From Candidatus Nitrosotenuis cloacae (GTDB lineage: Archaea > Thermoproteota > Nitrososphaeria > Nitrososphaerales > Nitrosopumilaceae), in the NCBI RefSeq assembly GCF_000955905.1, contig NZ_CP011097.1, forward strand, positions 1 through 64,000: a DNA stretch of 64,000 nucleotides. The letters run 5' to 3'. The position numbers were made by a program, and so were the translations under genes. Positions 18,136 through 25,927 of this stretch are shown here, one piece after another; position 1 is the first letter of the stretch, and each line of letters starts with the position of its first letter. The notes under the pieces are model-generated. The model made no database searches. It worked only from the letters and a program-made list of their open reading frames with translations, and was not told the origin of the DNA.

Positions 18136-18156
18136 CAAAAACCTAACTTTTGGATT

Positions 18157-18184
18157 CGTAGAATTTATCCATACAAATTCTACG
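18157..18184. terminator. Perfect 10-bp inverted repeat downstream of egsA
   Basis: CGTAGAATTT (18157-18166) and AAATTCTACG (18175-18184) are exact complements around an 8-base loop. It lies 21 bases after the egsA stop and just before the TTAAATAC TATA-like box (18191-18198) of the small zinc-finger gene. It could be an egsA 3'-end hairpin or an operator for the next gene; position does not separate these. Confidence 0.5.
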
Positions 18185-18219
18185 TTCGCATTAAATACAA
18201 AATTGTCACCATATTCATC

Positions 18220-18342
18220 ATGACAACAACTGCATGGAAGTGTTTCCGGTGCGATCTAACATTCAAAGAGGAGTCATTAGCAGATCTACACCAAAACATT
18301 TGCAACCATCAATCACGTGAGATTCGCGTGGCAGTAGCTTAA
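18220..18342 (+). CDS. 40-residue C2H2-type zinc-finger protein
   Basis: The ATG at 18220 opens a 40-residue frame. It contains CFRCDLTFKEESLADLH followed by N-x-C-x-H, a Cys2...His-His/Cys pattern that fits one classical zinc finger. A TATA-like TTAAATAC lies ~25 bases upstream. Single-finger mini-proteins of this kind are common in archaea and may bind nucleic acid. A second such gene is at 25696-25794. Its size is below most gene-calling cut-offs. Confidence 0.72.
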   Translation: MTTTAWKCFRCDLTFKEESLADLHQNICNHQSREIRVAVA

Positions 18343-18491
18343 TACCGCAAAGCGAATTAGTGAGGAAATCTCCAAGCCAGATACATGAGTTGCAAAAATA
18401 TCCCCGCAGGTTGTTTTCATGATTCTAAGCTCCACGACAATTCCGGCAAGTGTCTTGTCAAGGGCTGTCATTGTGTTTCCTTTACAAAATC

Positions 18492-18821
18492 CTAGAATGG
18501 TGATGTGCTGTTTGTGATTAGTGTGGCTGCCTGTGCTAGTACATTTAGGAATGCCTCGCCAAACAAAAGATTCACAATTCTGTCTGAGAATTTGTCCAAA
18601 ACATGTGCAGTAGCATCAGTTAACACAACGCTTTCCACAATGTCAAATGTTTTGTTTAGTGCCTGATCGGCAACTATTGTGGAATCTACTCCTTGGTCTA
18701 GCTGTGATACCAAATCCGGAATAAAGCCGTGAATCTCCTGAGGTACACTACCTTGCAGTATCGCAGTAGCGCCAGACTCTGTTTGTCCCCTTATTGCATC
18801 CCTTACAACATCCTCAAACAT
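18492..18821 (-). CDS. Hypothetical helical protein
   Basis: The 109-residue product (ATG at 18821; a TTG three codons upstream is possible) is mainly helical with acidic and hydrophobic residues alternating (FEDVVRDAIRG, KFSDRIVNLLFGEAFLNVL). It has no signal peptide, Cys cluster or nucleotide motif, and I do not recognise a family. It lies alone between the zinc-finger gene and the small coiled-coil gene. It could be a thaumarchaeal-specific protein. Confidence 0.55.
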   Translation of the reverse strand: MFEDVVRDAIRGQTESGATAILQGSVPQEIHGFIPDLVSQLDQGVDSTIVADQALNKTFDIVESVVLTDATAHVLDKFSDRIVNLLFGEAFLNVLAQAATLITNSTSPF

Positions 18822-19041
18822 TACGAGCAAACACGACCTACTTAGTCTTTAACCTGTGCGTACTTGGTTTATTAACCAATAAGGACCGCTCTGGCACAAC
18901 ACAAAATCACATCATTCCAATGTGGAAAATTTGGACAATGTGCCTAGTAAGCTCAAACTGAGCTGATTGTTGACAAACACGCTAGTACAAATTATTAGTA
19001 AGGGTTTAAGACTAAAATTGTAAAAGGAGTTCGGTGAAAAA

Positions 19042-19194
19042 ATGAGTCAAACATTAACAAATCTGTACAGCTCGATGCTAAAGACGTTAATCGACAGACG
19101 AGCGGAGCTTGTGGCTGAAATTGAGGATCTCAATAACCAAATAGTAGATCTAAAACAAGAAGCCAAAGAAAGCGGAATCAATCTAGCAAACTAA
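19042..19194 (+). CDS. 50-residue coiled-coil small protein
   Basis: The ATG at 19042 follows a good ribosome-binding site (AAAGGAG at 19023-19029) and opens a 50-residue frame. The heptad-like pattern in RRAELVAEIEDLNNQIVDLK predicts a single coiled coil. The stop lies 11 bases before the phosphoesterase start, so they probably share a transcript. No function can be assigned. The upstream spacer 18822-19041 holds only promoter-like AT-rich sequence. Confidence 0.65.
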   Translation: MSQTLTNLYSSMLKTLIDRRAELVAEIEDLNNQIVDLKQEAKESGINLAN

Positions 19195-19205
19195 AGTCCA
19201 TCACA

Positions 19206-20033
19206 ATGGATCTAGTATTTTCTGATATTCATGCAGACATTGAGGGACTGGAAACAATTCTGGAAGTAGCACTTTCCTCAGACTTTGCAGACAAGTATGG
19301 CAAGGTTTCCAGAATAATCAATCTTGGAGATCTGATGGAGCGCGGCACAAGCCCAAGACAGGTCCTGCAAAAAATGAGTGAACTATCAAAATCCTACCCA
19401 ATGATATCTGTGATGGGAAACCACGATGAAAGTGTCATGTACAAAAAATTCTTCTCTGGCAGCTCTTTTTCCAGCATTAAAGAGCATGACATGCTAACAA
19501 GCCAGGACACGGAATTCTTTAGGCAAAACAAGGACGGAACATTTGGCGACCAGTTTGTCATAGATAAAAAAGACAGACTTTTCTGTGTTCACGGGGGTCC
19601 AGTGGATCCGCAAAAAATCACAAAAAATGGTGACGATCCGTGGCTGTACCAGCGAACTTGGCAAAGATTATCAGAAGAGGATTTCGAGTTTTTCAGCTAT
19701 TCTGGATATCACTACAAGGCAGAATCGGCATTTAGTGAGGGCAAGGCACATCTTGATAATTTTGTAATTTTGTGCGGCCACCAACACATGGAGGCTGCCA
19801 TCAAGCAGGACGGTGATCAAATCACGAATCTTTGGACATTTGGATATGAAACGGAAAAAATATCAAAATATGATCTAAAAAAACATGAGTTTCCAATCGA
19901 GAAAAACTACAACTACATCATACGGGTAGGACTTGGCGGCCCGCAAGGATACTATGGCGGAGGATTTGCCAGACCTCACTTTGGAATCATACAGGACGAT
20001 CCAAAAAAGATAGTTCTTTTTGAGCTGGAATAG
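19206..20033 (+). CDS. Calcineurin-like metallophosphoesterase
   Basis: The 275-residue protein carries the full phosphoesterase metal motif set: FSDIHADIEGLE, NLGDLMERG, MGNHDESV, VHGGPVD and CGHQHMEA. The order and spacing resemble the single-domain PPP/ApaH-type group. The substrate could be a phosphoprotein, a dinucleotide polyphosphate or a cyclic nucleotide; nothing in the sequence decides. It follows the small coiled-coil gene by 11 bases. Confidence 0.87.
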   Translation: MDLVFSDIHADIEGLETILEVALSSDFADKYGKVSRIINLGDLMERGTSPRQVLQKMSELSKSYPMISVMGNHDESVMYKKFFSGSSFSSIKEHDMLTSQDTEFFRQNKDGTFGDQFVIDKKDRLFCVHGGPVDPQKITKNGDDPWLYQRTWQRLSEEDFEFFSYSGYHYKAESAFSEGKAHLDNFVILCGHQHMEAAIKQDGDQITNLWTFGYETEKISKYDLKKHEFPIEKNYNYIIRVGLGGPQGYYGGGFARPHFGIIQDDPKKIVLFELE

Positions 20034-20069
20034 GCACTAGCTTAAAATCAATTATCATTCTATTTTGGT

Positions 20070-20714
20070 ATGATGAAGGCACTTGTCCTTGGCGGATCTA
20101 AGGGAATTGGAAAGGCAATTGCAGACTCACTATCGTCCATTGGGTGTGATGTTGTGGCAACATCACGCAAAGAAATCGACACTGCAAATCTGAGCAGCGT
20201 CAAAAAATTCATCAAAAAACACAAGCAGACGGACATTTTGATTTTGAACACGGGTGGCCCACCACCAAAGACCTTTTCAGAAGTAACTGAGAAAGAGTGG
20301 CAAAAATATCACAACCAGCTTTTCCTGGGATTTTGTCTTTTGCTTCAAAAGCTAAAGGTGCAAGATGGTGGCTATGTCTTTGTGATTACATCTGGTGTTA
20401 TCAAAGAGCCAAACCCAAGACTGGTCATTTCCAGTGCATATAGGCTGGCATTTACTGCAGTATTCAAGCTTGCAAGCAAGGAGCTTGCCGCAAGAAAGGT
20501 AAGCTGTGTGAATATAGCTCCAGGACTTATCAACACGGATAGAGTAAAGGATCTTGGCAATGCATCGGAGATGGCAAAAAACATTCCAATGAAAAGACTT
20601 GGCGAGCCGCGCGAGATTGGAGATTTCATCAAAAGTATAGTGCAAAACAAAATCAAGTATTTGTCTGGCGTGACCATTCCATTTGATGGCGCAAACTCTA
20701 ATTTTGTAGTATGA
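20070..20714 (+). CDS. Atypical short-chain dehydrogenase/reductase family protein
   Basis: The 214-residue product has the SDR Rossmann motif LGGSKGIGKAIADS at residues 8-20 and the NTGGPPPKTF segment in place of the usual NNAG. The catalytic Tyr aligns with Tyr124 in SAYRLAF, but the Lys of YxxxK is Phe128. Ser108 in ITSGV is present. Loss of the Lys makes ordinary SDR chemistry doubtful; some NTGGPP-type homologs also diverge here. The gene is followed 1 base later by the hemerythrin-like gene. Confidence 0.82.
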   Translation: MMKALVLGGSKGIGKAIADSLSSIGCDVVATSRKEIDTANLSSVKKFIKKHKQTDILILNTGGPPPKTFSEVTEKEWQKYHNQLFLGFCLLLQKLKVQDGGYVFVITSGVIKEPNPRLVISSAYRLAFTAVFKLASKELAARKVSCVNIAPGLINTDRVKDLGNASEMAKNIPMKRLGEPREIGDFIKSIVQNKIKYLSGVTIPFDGANSNFVV

Positions 20715-20715
20715 C

Positions 20716-21258
20716 ATGAGCGCAACCGATCTTCTAAGACAGGATCATCTCAAAATAAAGAGACTGGAAAAAGTAATCGTAAAGTGCTACCAGCAACTCT
20801 ACGCAGGAAAAAATATTCCCTTATCTGATATTGAGAAAATCAATTTCGTCATTGCCGAGTTTTTGGATTCTATTCATTATTCCAGAGAGGAGGACTCGTA
20901 TTTTGCATGCGTTGCAAGCTATGACTCCCTCAGAGATGAAATTAGAAAATTTATGATAGAGCACGAGTTCTCAAGAAGAATTGCAAAAAACATCAACAAA
21001 CACCTCCAAGAATGGAAGGACGGCAAGAACTCGCGCGAGCCAGTTGCCAGATTCCTCAGAACTTATTCAATATACTTGGATGATCACCTAAAAAAAGAGG
21101 ACGAGTTTTTCAACAAGGCCGAAGCAGAGATCATATCAAAAGAAGAAGAGCAGGCAATGTATGAGCAGTTCCAATCGGTAATGGCAGTGTCTACTAAAAT
21201 GCAGACCATCCTTGAGCAAATTGATTATTTAGAAAAACAAGACTGGTTTGTGTCGTAA
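20716..21258 (+). CDS. Hemerythrin HHE-domain protein
   Basis: This 180-residue four-helix protein has the HHE iron-ligand pattern: LLRQDHLKIKRLEK (first His), a His-Tyr-Ser-x-Glu-Glu segment IHYSREEDSYF, IEHEFSR, and DDHLKKEDEFF near the end. Such proteins bind a di-iron centre and act in oxygen, nitric-oxide or iron sensing and repair. The gene is tightly packed behind the SDR gene (1 base), so joint expression is likely. Confidence 0.85.
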   Translation: MSATDLLRQDHLKIKRLEKVIVKCYQQLYAGKNIPLSDIEKINFVIAEFLDSIHYSREEDSYFACVASYDSLRDEIRKFMIEHEFSRRIAKNINKHLQEWKDGKNSREPVARFLRTYSIYLDDHLKKEDEFFNKAEAEIISKEEEQAMYEQFQSVMAVSTKMQTILEQIDYLEKQDWFVS

Positions 21259-21294
21259 AGTCTTTAAGAGCTACAAAAGGCAGGCAATCTGAAA

Positions 21295-21807
21295 ATGGCA
21301 TTTGTAGTATGGATGACAGGACTCCCCTGCTCTGGAAAAACAACCATTGTACGCGCAATGCAGAAAATTGTTCCAAATCTAGCCATACTAGATGGGGATG
21401 AGCTAAGAGAATGGTTATCACCAAAGGACTTTTCCAAGGAAGGCCGAGTAGAGCACAACAAAAAGGTCGCTCACCTAGCTAAACTATTGCTAAAACATAA
21501 CGTTCCAGTCGGAGTATCACTGGTTTCCCCATTCATTGAGAATCGATCCGATGCAAGAAAAATAGTAGCAGATGATTCCAGGTTCTTTGAGGTTTATGTA
21601 AAATGCTCGCTGGATGAGTGCGAAACCAGAGACGTCAAAGGAATGTACAAAAAAGCGCGAGCAAACGAAATCAAACAATTCACCGGAATCTCAGACCCAT
21701 ACGAGGCACCAGAAAACCCAAACTTTGTGGTAGAAACCGACAAGGAAACACTGGACGAATCAGTGCAAAAACTGCTCAATTTCCTAAAATCAAAAAACGT
21801 AGCCTAA
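21295..21807 (+). CDS. cysC: Adenylylsulfate kinase
   Basis: The 170-residue enzyme phosphorylates APS to PAPS. The Walker A motif GLPCSGKTT is at residues 9-17, followed by LDGDELREWLS, which binds APS. VEVYVK-type and YKKARANEIKQFTGISDPYE segments near 120-140 are typical of CysC. It converges with cysQ, overlapping by 4 bases, which puts PAPS synthesis next to removal of PAP. Because the cysH in this window looks APS-specific, PAPS may serve sulfation instead. Confidence 0.9.
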   Translation: MAFVVWMTGLPCSGKTTIVRAMQKIVPNLAILDGDELREWLSPKDFSKEGRVEHNKKVAHLAKLLLKHNVPVGVSLVSPFIENRSDARKIVADDSRFFEVYVKCSLDECETRDVKGMYKKARANEIKQFTGISDPYEAPENPNFVVETDKETLDESVQKLLNFLKSKNVA

Positions 21808-22616
21808 CTACAAAATCTTCGTATAATTTCCTCATGGACCAGCCCGTTTGTCACAACTAGGCCGTTTTCATGGTTTACCTTTTCTGTGTTGTATAGGACC
21901 TCTTTTCCCATGGTATCTGTGATCTTTCCACCAGACTCTGTTATCAGACAGTGAGAGGCGCACGTATCCCATTGTTTTATTTTGTTTGATGTGGTGAGGT
22001 ATAGGTCTGCCATGCCTTGGCAAATCTCTGCTACTTTTAGTGAGCTGCCCCGGCTCTCAAAGCTTGCAACGCCAAGTTTTTTGAAAAAATCCTTTTCCTG
22101 CTCTGTTAGGTGGAATCTGCTGCCAACTGCCTTGCATTGGGTAATGTCTTTTGTCTGACTTACCTGTAGTCTTGACCATTTGTTGTTTTCAAGCTTGTAT
22201 GCTCCGGCCCCTTTTTGCGCCAAAAATATTGTATTTGTTGTTGGTCGACTAATTGCACCAATTATTGGAATCTTGTTTTGGACTAGAGCTATCATTATTG
22301 TAAATTCACCAGTTCTGTTTACAAAATCGCTTGTGCCATCAAGCGGGTCAATAATCCAGATCTTTTCCTGGTGTAGCCTTGCCATGTCGTCTGCGTCTTC
22401 CTCCGATAATACATGTAATCCAGACGATGATAATGCCCTCTTTATGATCTCGTTGCTTTGTAGGTCCGCCTTTGTTATTGGAGAATCATCTTCCTTTAGC
22501 TGAGATGTAAATTCCTCATTATACACCTCCATTACGGCCAGGCTTGCCTTTTTTGCAGCATCCAGCGCAGCAAAGGCTTCGCTGAGTGGGTTTGAGAATG
22601 GTAGATTTTCAGACAT
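21804..22616 (-). CDS. cysQ: 3'(2'),5'-bisphosphate nucleotidase (CysQ/IMPase superfamily)
   Basis: The 270-residue protein belongs to the inositol monophosphatase superfamily. Metal motifs are SEEDADDM, IIDPLDGTSDFVNRTGEF and the C-terminal QWDTCASHCLITESGG. The dispositions are nearest CysQ, which converts PAP to AMP and so relieves product inhibition in sulfate activation; inositol phosphatase activity cannot be excluded. I chose the ATG at 22616; a start at 22649 would overlap the upstream small gene. It is convergent with cysC, supporting the CysQ assignment. Confidence 0.84.
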   Translation of the reverse strand: MSENLPFSNPLSEAFAALDAAKKASLAVMEVYNEEFTSQLKEDDSPITKADLQSNEIIKRALSSSGLHVLSEEDADDMARLHQEKIWIIDPLDGTSDFVNRTGEFTIMIALVQNKIPIIGAISRPTTNTIFLAQKGAGAYKLENNKWSRLQVSQTKDITQCKAVGSRFHLTEQEKDFFKKLGVASFESRGSSLKVAEICQGMADLYLTTSNKIKQWDTCASHCLITESGGKITDTMGKEVLYNTEKVNHENGLVVTNGLVHEEIIRRFCS

Positions 22617-22618
22617 GG

Positions 22619-22828
22619 CTATTGCGCAAGTTCTGGCTTTAGTGTCCAAGCTATTCCAAGGGCAACAAATGGAATTGAGATCAGACCCAAAATCTGAATC
22701 AGCGTGAATAGTTGTGGCGTTGCCTCTTCTGGTACATTATACAAAAACGGCAATGGAATTGCGATGGCAAACCAAATGGTAGATAATAATATGATGGTCT
22801 TTGCACGCCTTTTCTTTAGGGATTCCAA
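22619..22828 (-). CDS. Small two-helix membrane protein
   Basis: The 69-residue frame starts at TTG (22828), the only start codon available in it. A basic N-terminus (SLKKRRAK) precedes two membrane helices, about residues 11-31 and 42-62. The stop lies 2 bases before the cysQ ATG, so they are probably cotranscribed. I do not recognise the family. Confidence 0.6.
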   Translation of the reverse strand: MESLKKRRAKTIILLSTIWFAIAIPLPFLYNVPEEATPQLFTLIQILGLISIPFVALGIAWTLKPELAQ

Positions 22829-22869
22829 TGTCTTTGCGTGATCTCTTTGGTATTAAATTGATTTGGGAC

Positions 22870-23613
22870 TTATTTTATGGATTCGCCGCCATCAAGTGGC
22901 AAAATGGCGCCAGTAACCCAGGATGCATCTTCCTCTGATGCAAAATAAAGGGCAGCCTTTGCAACATCATTTACGGTTCCAAACCTGCCTATTGGATAGG
23001 CAAAATTCATCATGTCTCTAGTTGCCGGCGTTGATAAAAACTCGGATGTCATGCCGGTTTCGACGACGCCAGGACAAATACAGTTGACGCGAATCTTGCT
23101 TTTCGCATATTCCAAAGCCCAACACTTTGTTAGCAAAACCAAGGCTGCCTTTGATGCAGAATATGCATCCGCATTAAAATTCTCGTATGCCTTGATTCCA
23201 GCAGATGATGCGATATTGATTATTGCACCGCCGTTTTTTTGCAAATGTGGTATGGAATATTTTGTAGCATAAAATGCGCCATTGAGGTTTACATCCAATA
23301 CATCCCTCCATTCCGAATCAGAAATCTCATGGAGCAGCTTGATCTTGGGAAATACTCCTGCATTATTCACCAAAATGTCCAGCCTGCCAAATCTTTCAAT
23401 TGTCTTGTTTATGAGACTCTGAACATCAGACTCTTTTCTAATATCTGCCAAAACTCCAAATGCGTCAAGCTCTAATGTGGCCTTTTCCAGATTCGTCTTG
23501 TCCTTGCCGGAAATCACAATGCTTGCGCCATTAGCTGCAAACTCTTTTGCGATTGCCTTTCCAATTCCTCGGCTTCCACCAGTGATCAGTGCAATCTTTC
23601 CTGAAAGCTTCAT
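22870..23613 (-). CDS. SDR family oxidoreductase (FabG-like)
   Basis: The 247-residue classical SDR has the cofactor motif TGGSRGIGKAIAKEF at residues 11-25, NNAGVF, the catalytic Ser in NIASSAG, and YSASKAALVLL with intact Tyr and Lys. The C-terminus ILPLDGGESI is typical of FabG-like 3-oxoacyl reductases. The substrate is unknown. It reads toward the small membrane gene and cysQ. Confidence 0.9.
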   Translation of the reverse strand: MKLSGKIALITGGSRGIGKAIAKEFAANGASIVISGKDKTNLEKATLELDAFGVLADIRKESDVQSLINKTIERFGRLDILVNNAGVFPKIKLLHEISDSEWRDVLDVNLNGAFYATKYSIPHLQKNGGAIINIASSAGIKAYENFNADAYSASKAALVLLTKCWALEYAKSKIRVNCICPGVVETGMTSEFLSTPATRDMMNFAYPIGRFGTVNDVAKAALYFASEEDASWVTGAILPLDGGESIK

Positions 23614-23714
23614 TTCCTTTCCTGGAATGGTTCTGCTAATATCGTTGTTTGAAAAATATGTGCAAAAATTATTTCATTATATGTGGTATCATGATGTAAA
23701 AATTCATACTAATT

Positions 23715-23723
23715 CTTAAATAA
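23715..23723 (+). promoter_or_regulatory. TATA-like box for the candidate RNA at 23742
   Basis: CTTAAATAA lies about 26 bases before the proposed 5' end of the structured RNA. No protein frame starts downstream on this strand for at least 150 bases, which is why I link the box to an RNA gene. Confidence 0.4.
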
Positions 23724-23741
23724 CATAAATTCCTATATGAA

Positions 23742-23875
23742 ATGATGCGAAAGGACATAAATCCTATCGACTAAGGGGTGCGTGACCCAGTAGAACTAAT
23801 TTGTGTCCTGCAAGCGCATTGGCGCTATGGATAAGAGAGGTGTTCTCTCATGTTCTACGTCTGGGGTCACGCCGA
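23742..23875 (+). ncRNA. Candidate structured non-coding RNA, unclassified
   Basis: The 264-base gap between an SDR gene and a hypothetical gene contains a strongly paired stretch. GCGTGACCC (23780-23788) pairs with GGGTCACGC (23864-23872), and TAGAAC (23791-23796) with GTTCTA (23852-23857). Inside these, AGCGC/GCGCT (23813-23826) and GAGAG/CTCTC (23835-23849) form two hairpins, giving a junction. A further hairpin AGGA...TCCT lies near the 5' end. There is no tRNA T-loop, 5S, RNase P or SRP signature I can recognise. Ends are approximate. Confidence 0.5.
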
Positions 23876-23877
23876 AC

Positions 23878-24312
23878 CTATTTTATCAGATAAATCGAAA
23901 ACGGGCCCAAAACGTTTCCATGCGGGTTTATTGTTATTTGTAGTTCTTGATCATCTAGAATCTCTATTTTGTTTTGGCCCAAATACTCCCAGGTATAGTA
24001 TTTGCCAATGTCTCCATGTTCGGTTCCCTTTAGCTCAAACTCTTCTGAGAATGAAAATGTCGTACCGCTCAGTGAGACACCAAGTGTTTGCGGGCTGTCC
24101 CCATTTAGAACAAAACGAAACTCGTATTCTCCCTTTTTGATTGGAAATGTCTCTACAAAAATCCCGTCTGTGTATTGCTTTGGATCAGCTAGCCTTGCAT
24201 GGTAGATTTGCTCGCGCCCAGTGTTATCTGATGGCGCAGTCAAAATCAGGCCAAATACAACAACCAGAGGTGCCACCGTTAAAATCAAACCAATGAGATT
24301 TTTCTTTTTCAC
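23878..24312 (-). CDS. Membrane-anchored or secreted hypothetical protein
   Basis: The product has 144 residues from the GTG at 24312. It has a basic start (KKKNLIGLILTVAPL) and one N-terminal membrane helix, then an extracellular beta-rich domain (IKKGEYEFRFVLNGDSPQTLGV and later strands). The pattern suggests a small beta-sandwich. I do not recognise a family. An upstream frame extension to 24360 begins at a poor start and disrupts the signal. It lies 59 bases downstream of tfb on the same strand. Confidence 0.65.
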   Translation of the reverse strand: MKKKNLIGLILTVAPLVVVFGLILTAPSDNTGREQIYHARLADPKQYTDGIFVETFPIKKGEYEFRFVLNGDSPQTLGVSLSGTTFSFSEEFELKGTEHGDIGKYYTWEYLGQNKIEILDDQELQITINPHGNVLGPFSIYLIK

Positions 24313-24371
24313 AAATTCACCAAAATTACAATTCCTATTAAAATTTGCAAAAAACAACAAAAAGAGAGGTT

Positions 24372-25283
24372 TTAGAGCTTTAATGCTTCTTTGAGACCCT
24401 TGTACCTATTTCGGATGGTAACCTCAGTTACGCCTGCTGCCTGGGCAATGTCTTTTTGGGTTTTGTTCTCGCCAAGCATCACGCAAGCCAAGTACAAAGC
24501 AGCTGCTGCAAGTCCCATTGGATCCTTTCCAGCAGACACTTCAATTCGGCTAGCCTCCTTTAGGAATTCAAGTGCTTTTCTCTTTGTCTTTTCAGACAAG
24601 TCAGCAATGCTTGCAATTCTTGCGACTCCCTTGATTGGATCGACTACTGGCATCTTTAGGTCCAGTTCTCGCAGGAGCAATCGATAGCATCTAGCTACGT
24701 CTTTTCGTTTTATGTTGATTCCATTTGCCACATCGGTCAGAGTCCTTGGGGTCTCTGTATTTCTGCATGCTGCATACAAAGCAGCTGCAACTAGTCCCGG
24801 AATTGAGCGTCCTCTGACAAGCCCTTTGTCTAGTGCCTTTCTGTAGATGTATGCAGTCTTTTCTATGACTGCATCAGAAAGTGCCAGCTTGTCCTTGAGT
24901 CTGTCAAGTTCCGAAAACGCCTGTCTAAAGTTTCTATCCACTGGTTCGTGGACTTGACTTCGCGAGTCCCAAGTTCTTAGTCTCTCGATGGTGCTCTTCA
25001 TTGAAGATGTCAATGGTTTTCCAGATGCGTCTTTGTCAGCTTGGCCGATAATTGTTGCAAGACCCATGTCGTGCATTGCAAGTGAAGTTGGTGTACCGGT
25101 TCGAGTGCGGTTTTCTCCTTCTTCTTTTGAAAAGGAACGCCACTCTGGACCTTCTTCCTCTACTCGCTCGGTTGCTACAAATCCGCACGTGTTACAAAAC
25201 ATCTCGCCTGTGCTACCATCTGTTAGCATTGCGCCTTTTGCGCAACGAGGGCAACGGTCGCTATTTCGTGCTGTTTGTGTCAT
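24372..25283 (-). CDS. tfb: Transcription initiation factor B (TFB)
   Basis: The 303-residue factor recruits RNA polymerase to TBP-bound promoters. The N-terminal zinc ribbon CPRCAKGAML...FCNTCG lies at residues 12-34, the B-finger/linker contains EWRSFSKEEG and NRTRTGTPTSL, and two cyclin-like repeats follow, ending in a helix-turn-helix (TQKDIAQAAGVTEVTIRNRYK). All key parts look intact. Thaumarchaeota often carry several TFB paralogs; only one is in this window. Confidence 0.95.
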   Translation of the reverse strand: MTQTARNSDRCPRCAKGAMLTDGSTGEMFCNTCGFVATERVEEEGPEWRSFSKEEGENRTRTGTPTSLAMHDMGLATIIGQADKDASGKPLTSSMKSTIERLRTWDSRSQVHEPVDRNFRQAFSELDRLKDKLALSDAVIEKTAYIYRKALDKGLVRGRSIPGLVAAALYAACRNTETPRTLTDVANGINIKRKDVARCYRLLLRELDLKMPVVDPIKGVARIASIADLSEKTKRKALEFLKEASRIEVSAGKDPMGLAAAALYLACVMLGENKTQKDIAQAAGVTEVTIRNRYKGLKEALKL

Positions 25284-25290
25284 AAGGTGT

Positions 25291-25317
25291 AATCCATTTT
25301 TGGATTCTATATATAAA
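25291..25317 (-). promoter_or_regulatory. tfb promoter with a palindrome between TATA box and start
   Basis: On the minus strand, TTTATATATA (about 25308-25317) is a strong TATA box about 25 bases from the tfb start region. The perfect 6-bp palindrome AATCCATTTTTGGATT (25291-25306) lies between the box and the ATG, where a bound factor would block initiation. An autoregulatory or stress operator is possible, but only position supports it. Confidence 0.5.
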
Positions 25318-25660
25318 CATTTAACAAGACTTATCTATTATACGCATACGAAAACCGTTTTTTGGTTTGATTTTATTCGTAGAGTGGAAATGTTGGTTCA
25401 CAATGTCATTTTTGATCATTACTACCAAGACAACTTCGCACTTTTGCAGTACAAATTTTTTTCGTAGCTTGCAAAATTAATTCCAAGAATTTTTTCCTTG
25501 ATTGAATCACACCGTAGAATGATTTGCAAGATTTTTCCCAACTCAGTTTTTTCCCTGAAAACTTTTTTTGTCAAAGCTCATATCAATAGATCACATACCA
25601 TCTACGGATCAATTACCTGATCTTTGATCTTGGAGCTTGAAAGATCCGAAAAACGTAAAC
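25318..25660. other. AT-rich intergenic spacer
   Basis: This ~340-base stretch holds no convincing gene. A 25-codon ATG frame at about 25389-25466 is present but has no supporting signal. The segment around 25619-25648 contains partly self-complementary GATC/CTTGA sequences. I see no other feature. Confidence 0.5.
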
Positions 25661-25695
25661 CTTAAATACTATATATAGAACGGACTACTATAAAA

Positions 25696-25794
25696 ATGGA
25701 AACATGTCCATTGTGTGGCGAAGAAGTCACAGCAAATCACGGAGTGCACTCCCATATCAAAAAGATGCACCCACAAAGCATTCTAGCCCAGTAA
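25696..25794 (+). CDS. 32-residue C2H2-type zinc-finger protein
   Basis: The ATG at 25696 opens a 32-residue frame: METCPLCGEEV, then HGVHSHIKKMH. Two Cys and three His form a plausible single C2H2 zinc finger. A TATA-like AAATACTATATATA (about 25664-25677) sits 20-30 bases upstream, so the mRNA is probably almost leaderless. It is similar in style, not in sequence, to the gene at 18220. It precedes the cdvB-like gene by 133 bases on the same strand. Confidence 0.72.
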   Translation: METCPLCGEEVTANHGVHSHIKKMHPQSILAQ

Positions 25795-25927
25795 ACTAGG
25801 CGAATTGTTTTTTATTTTCTCTATCGCTCCTAGCCTCGGCTGAATTAGGCTCAAAAGTTTCGCATTAGATCTTTTGGTAAAATAGATTTCACACCTTTCG
25901 ATTTCAATAAACTACAGTAAACCAGCC

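Noticed and set aside
18313-18471. 52-codon minus-strand frame after the 109-residue hypothetical gene
   Set aside because: It starts 20 bases after that gene's stop and could be its partner, but it overlaps the zinc-finger gene on the other strand and has no recognisable domain.
23742-23875. tRNA, 5S rRNA, SRP RNA or RNase P RNA
   Set aside because: No T-loop, no 5S conserved loop, too short for SRP or RNase P RNA, and no matching core motifs.
25389-25466. 25-codon ATG frame upstream of the mini zinc finger
   Set aside because: No promoter or ribosome-binding signal and no recognisable motif.
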